Of a stretch of DNA of 64,000 bases, positions 59,663-64,000 are shown one piece after another (the first letter of the stretch is position 1; every line of letters starts with the position of its first letter). The translations under genes and the position numbers were made by a program. Under the pieces are notes generated by a model that ran no database searches, was not told where the DNA came from, and saw only the letters and a program-made list of their open reading frames with translations. The stretch comes from Merluccius polli (taxonomy: Eukaryota; Chordata; Actinopteri; Gadiformes; Merlucciidae), in NCBI GenBank assembly GCA_030340625.1, contig JAOPHQ010000582.1:208501-272500 (forward strand). Direction: 5' to 3'.

Positions 59663-60085
59663 TGCACCCGGCAAACATTGTGGCCCCCATCCTCCGACAC
59701 ACCTACAGGCACCTTGTGCACCCTCCGGTCTTCCCAGAGGAAACCGCCATCTTGTTGTTTCAGACATCAGGACCTTGTCAGGCCTGGGGGGGGGGGGGGT
59801 CACTGCCATGTCGTCGGGTGAACTTTACCTGCTTCCCCAGGACCCTCGGCTTTCACACGCCTATGCAGTCCTTGCAGGCTTTCAAGTCCTATGCAGTTGC
59901 AGTTATGCAGTTTCTCCCCTGCCTTGACGAACCAGATGGACCATATATATATTATAAATACATATCCGTAAATAGTACGGTATGTGCGGTATTGTGTATG
60001 TATAAATAGTATGTTGCACACTGCCTCTGGGATACAAGGGATACATAAATATATATATATATAGGCCAGAATGTAGCCTTCTTTC

Positions 60086-60089
<4 letters not shown>

Positions 60090-60147
<58 letters not shown>

Positions 60148-60192
60148 CGTCTATAGACCCATTATTGAAGACAAAACGTGGCCATGTGTCCC

Positions 60193-60228
<36 letters not shown>
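60090..60228. repeat. (CT)n and (GA)n microsatellites
   Basis: (CT)n at about 60090-60144 and (GA)n at about 60197-60227, separated by 52 bp. As complementary runs they could pair in single strands. Confidence 0.92.
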
Positions 60229-60488
60229 AACAGAAGGAAGAGAAGAAAGAAAGAGAAGAGATGGGGAGGCGGTATGAAGGGGGTTCAGCCCTGCTGCTGT
60301 TGTCCCAGCAGCCTGATTGGAAAACAGTCCAGATTGAGCTCAGCAGTGAAATTACTTATTGATCCTGTTCTCTCCTTGCCACCCAGCACTCTTAACCTCT
60401 GCTTCTTCTGGCTCAGGAACCCGCCTCACATTCCCCCACGGTTCCTTCTCAGCCCACTTTATTTATTGTCTCTCTTTTACAAATAAAC

Positions 60489-60597
60489 AAACACACACAC
60501 ACACACACACACACCCACATACTTACATCTTACACAGTTTATTTATTATCTCCTTTTTACAAACACACACACACACACGCACACAAACACACACACG
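60489..60597. repeat. Two (CA)n runs
   Basis: CA dinucleotide runs at about 60489-60514 and 60562-60597 within CT-rich sequence. Confidence 0.9.
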
Positions 60598-60899
60598 TTC
60601 GTTCGTTCTCCACCCTTCCTTCACCCAGCCACCACTGTATTCCCCCTCCACAAGCTGTTTTTTCGTCTTTCATTCGTCCCCACATCCTGCGCCTCCTCTG
60701 TAGCTCCCTTTCCCACCTCTCCTTTCCCTCATACCTTCCCCTGTTCCACCTCTCACTCAGTCTCCTCCTCCTTTGTTTTCCAAGCATCCCTGCGTTCCGA
60801 CGTCCTTCCAGTTTCTGTGCTGTCATTCGGCATGTCACTCCCACCACTTCCTTTCAGGTGTATGGACACACACACACACACAAGCGTTACACCTCGGAT

Positions 60900-61375
60900 G
60901 TCAGGAAGACTGGCAGGCAGACATACAGATAGACGGGTAGGCAGGCAGACAGATAGGCAGACGGGTAGACAGGCAGACAGACAGGCCGATAGACAGACTG
61001 GTAGGCAGACAGACAGAAAGGCAGGTAGACAGACAGACAGACGGGTACACAGACAGGCAGGTAGACAGACAGACGGGTACACAGGTAGACAGGCAGGCAG
61101 ACAGACAGATATGCAGGTAGACAGACAGGCAGGCAGGAAGGCAGACGGACAGACAGACAGGCAGGCAGACATGCAGGTAGCAAACTGGCAGACAGACAGA
61201 CGGGCATACTGACAGACAGACAGGCAGATAGGCAGACATGCAGACAGACAGATAGACAGACATGAAGAGAGCCAGACATGTAGACAGACAGACATGCAGG
61301 AATTCAGGTAGACAGACAGACAGGTAGGCAGACAGACAGACAGATAAATGGACAGACAGTCAGTCAGACAGGCAA
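60900..61375. repeat. (GACA)n/(GGCA) tetranucleotide array
   Basis: About 475 bp of degenerate GACA, GGCA and GGTA tetranucleotides (AGACAGACAGGCAGGTAGAC type). Long open frames on both strands here are Cys/Leu/Ser or Arg/Gln/Thr repeats and are not genes. Confidence 0.95.
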
Positions 61376-61382
61376 GATGGAT

Positions 61383-61615
61383 TCCCTGAATCAATTCCCT
61401 GAATCAACCAATCAGGGAAGAGATGCCCTGATTGGTCAGAAATTAGCCTGGAGTGATCAAAAACCTTAATTGTTTCATACAGCGGCAGGCGCAGTAAATA
61501 CGAAACAGATATTCTCACAGCGCATTTGACTCAATAATAGCTGACGGATGCTAGGCCATTTCTACCTAATTACACTCAAATAATAGCTCTTGAATCCTAC
61601 CTACAGCACCTTTAA
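61383..61615 (+). mobile_element. Dispersed repeat family, copy 4 (longest)
   Basis: It runs from the CCAATCAGGG/CCCTGATTGG inverted pair through GTTTCATACAGCGGCAGGCG, CAGATATTCTCACAGCGCAT and GGCCATTTCTACC to CCTACCTACAGCACCTTTAA. The last is an ending common in fish repeats. It then meets (TTAA)n. Confidence 0.75.
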
Positions 61616-61929
61616 TTAATTAATTAATTAATTAATTGTTGTCTCAGTACGCCAACAATTAGCGTAATCATGTACAGCCTAGCCTTTCATTAACTAAATT
61701 CTCTTTTTTGCCACAATCCCTCCTTTCTTGCCTGTCAAACCGCTTGCTGTTTCCTGCATCCTTCTCTTTGTCCTCTTGTCTCTACATGTCTCTGCAGTTT
61801 GACCCACACTCAATATGTAACCTATCCTGTACTCTGTTCAACTCTATGTCTATTTCCTATTTGTCTCTGTGTCCAACCCCCCCCCCCCTTCAGCTAATCT
61901 GCATGGTTGTATTTCCTTCTTGGGTTTTG

Positions 61930-62330
61930 CATGGCTCATGGAGGATGTGAGACCAGGAGGGGTGCTGGAGACTAGAGGGGGCTCTCTGAAGGGAGGGGGT
62001 TGGAGGGAACTAGAGGGGGGTCTCTGAAGGGAGGGGGTTGGGGGGGGGGGGGGGGTTGAGACTAGAGGGGGGTCTCAGGGGGGGCTATGTGCAGGGAGGT
62101 GGGGGGTCTAGAGACTGTGTGGGGGATGGGGTGGTAGAACAAAGCAAGAATTTAAATAGCGCCCCCACCCCCCCGCGTACCCCCCTTCCCAGTGCCATAC
62201 CAGCCGTCCCGTTCCTCTGGCCCTCTGGCAGTATCCCCCCCCCCCCCGCTTCCCCCCCTGGCCAAACCCCTCCCCCTTTCACACATTTCTGGAACGGCAG
62301 CAGCTTGAAGGGGGGTGGGAGGGTGGGAGC
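61930..62330. repeat. G-run and GGGAGGGGGTTGG-rich region
   Basis: Duplicated GGGGGTCTCTGAAGGGAGG segments (about 61975-62040), a G14-class run at about 62037-62056, and C-runs at about 62166-62280. Many tracts could form G-quadruplexes on either strand. No gene is supported. Confidence 0.8.
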
Positions 62331-62396
62331 GGTTTGGGGGGATAGCCACCCAGCAGACACAGAAAAGACGTATCATTCACACAAGGGGGATGGGAT

Positions 62397-62457
62397 GTGT
62401 GTGTGTGTGTGTGTGGATGGATTGAATGAGAACGCCCAGAAGCACGCACTCATGTAC

Positions 62458-62514
<57 letters not shown>

Positions 62515-62552
62515 AATACAAACAATCTCACACACACACACACACACACACT
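62397..62552. repeat. (TG)n then (CA)n microsatellites
   Basis: TG run at 62397-62414, CA runs at about 62460-62512 and 62530-62551. They are complementary neighbours that could pair. Confidence 0.92.
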
Positions 62553-62584
62553 AAAAGTGTCCCACTGCCTTGTGCCTGCATAGT

Positions 62585-64000
62585 CACTTTTAAAGAAAGT
62601 CTGTATCTGTGTGCCAGGCTCCTCAAGATGTCTGTGAGAAGAGAGAGTTGGATAAACCCCTTCAAGTGTGGGTGTAAGTCTAATTATATGTTCCTGCATT
62701 CAACAAACATCCACTCCCCACAATGGCTTGAAACAATGGAAGATTGTTTCTGTCACATGATTAAAAACAGAATAATTGGCTGCTGTTGTTTTTCTTCAGT
62801 CAGAATTGGAATTGCATGTACTCAGGATTCGGTGCTTCAATGAAGTAACAGAGAATTCATGTCTCATAGTTTATATTGTTAGACATTAGAGGTTGGACTT
62901 TCCTTGCATTATGAAACAATCAGGAGACAAATTATGATTTAATTTGTTAGAATTCTGGTTTATTTTATTGTATTCAACCTTTATTTAACCAGATTGGTCA
63001 TTAAGATTTAGCTCTTTTTTTTTTTTACAATAGAGACCTGGACTCACAGGCCTATGCTGTCCTAATTTTGCTTTATAATCTATGTCTTACAAATTGATGT
63101 CATGTACACCATACAGACTTATATTTATCACGCACATGCATTGATGAGCTACAATTGAACCTCTGTAATGCTATTATGCGATCTAGCTAAATTTGAAGCA
63201 ACAGCAAAATAACGCTTGGTATTTTGAAAGGTTAACAGGAAGAAAAATAGGGAGAATTGTAAATTAGATCATGACAACATTTTAGCATGTTTCCAATACC
63301 ATGCATAACCATAACTGAGCACATTTTTCAGGTGGGCATACATAGAAGTGGTGTAGAATAAGAGTGAAGTGGCCATCTGGAAGTCAACAAACTCATTTCA
63401 ATAGTGGGATGGCCAAGTCTGTTCTTTTGATGATTGCTTGGCTATAGAGGCTATGATCAATTCTTTTTGAATGATCTTTTTGAAGTCTACTGCAGATTTC
63501 AGTGCATGCAGCATTTACTGAAAATGTATTTTTTGGATGAACAGTGTTCATCCATTTCTTGGCTTTGTATAAACAAATTATAATTAGTGAGAAATGAGTA
63601 GGAAAGATGATATAGGTATTGCTGTTATAGAGATACCATATTGTTCTGATTGGATTACAAATTTACAAATGTTGAAACAAAAAATATAATGGCAATTTGG
63701 GAGTTGGTAACTGATAAGGGAAAAACGTACATTTGAGTGACAGCCGTTTCGCCCATTCCATAATCTCCAGCTCAGATCGGAGATGTTTTCCCACCACAGG
63801 GTGAACCTGCATGGTCCCCTGTGGAGGTAATGAGCCAAGTAATGATTTGAAACCATGCCAGGCAACCACATGTCCACAGCTTCCAATTATGTTCATCTAC
63901 ACCTCATAGGTTTATATGGATTATGCAGCCTACTAGCGTTCAAAAACCTGTCTGTGATCAATGATAATGTAAAAAGAATGTGATAATAATAAAAATGTAA
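62585..64000. other. Right-edge unique DNA, no gene recognised
   Basis: AT-rich sequence without splice-consistent exons I can identify. The stretch 63720-63895 has unusually balanced composition and open frames of up to 100 codons on the minus strand, none resembling a known family. It may be intron, intergenic DNA or a regulatory element of a gene beyond the window. Confidence 0.4.

Noticed and set aside
60753..61394. 213-aa Cys/Leu/Ser-rich and 131-aa Arg/Gln/Asp-rich open frames
   Set aside because: Artefacts of the GACA/GGCA array; no start context, splice support or family resemblance.
63584..63896. 100- and 77-codon minus-strand frames at the right edge
   Set aside because: Two overlapping frames, no family resemblance, no splice logic; could be conserved non-coding DNA but not supported as a gene.

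Overview
The window is vertebrate nuclear DNA, almost certainly from a ray-finned (teleost) fish. It has intron-rich genes with GT-AG splice sites. It also carries Tc1/mariner, hAT, L2/Rex-type LINE, tRNA-SINE and MITE insertions typical of teleosts, together with long CA/TG/GA/TA microsatellites. No bacterial, viral, CRISPR or operon structure is visible.

Three conserved genes could be assembled exon by exon. (1) The last 15 coding exons of lrsam1 (+, 2810-14360) encode coiled coil, SAM domain, a PSAP motif and a C-terminal RING; the leucine-rich-repeat exons lie left of the window. (2) A complete ndor1 (+, 30467-41728, 14 coding exons, 596 codons) encodes the diflavin reductase of cytosolic Fe-S assembly. 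(3) A complete ntmt1/mettl11a (-, 45466-43196, 3 coding exons, 218 codons) encodes the N-terminal X-Pro-Lys methyltransferase, with a plausible non-coding first exon and promoter near 46.6-46.8 kb. ndor1 and ntmt1 are convergent. The human orthologues of all three lie on 9q33-q34, so the order is a rearranged piece of that synteny block. The genes belong to unrelated pathways.

By region: 0-2.8 kb is lrsam1 intron with a 26-bp minisatellite and an apparently intact DD36E Tc1-like transposon (674-1895). 2.8-14.4 kb is lrsam1, whose introns hold LINE, SINE and MITE copies and a lone antisense THAP-domain exon (10619-10943). 15.95-28.66 kb is a giant (12.7 kb) foldback structure. Its arms are arrays of a 142-bp repeat (about 25 copies left, 36 right), then inverted identical copies of a truncated LINE, then a smaller inner foldback with related ends and related repeat units. 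29.8-30.44 kb is a 29-bp minisatellite abutting the first coding exon of ndor1. 30.7-33.3 kb is an L2-type LINE in ndor1 intron 1. 39.5-40.2 kb is a hAT MITE with a perfect 8-bp target duplication. 47.3-53.4 kb is a second foldback-like composite enclosing a decayed P-element/THAP9-type transposase. 53.4-64 kb has no recognisable gene and is rich in simple repeats, minisatellites and dispersed elements.

The most unusual object is the 12.7-kb foldback with its related nested foldback. The sequence shows the symmetry, the sharp outer boundaries and the tandem-unit arms directly. How it moved, and which transposase served it, is not visible here.
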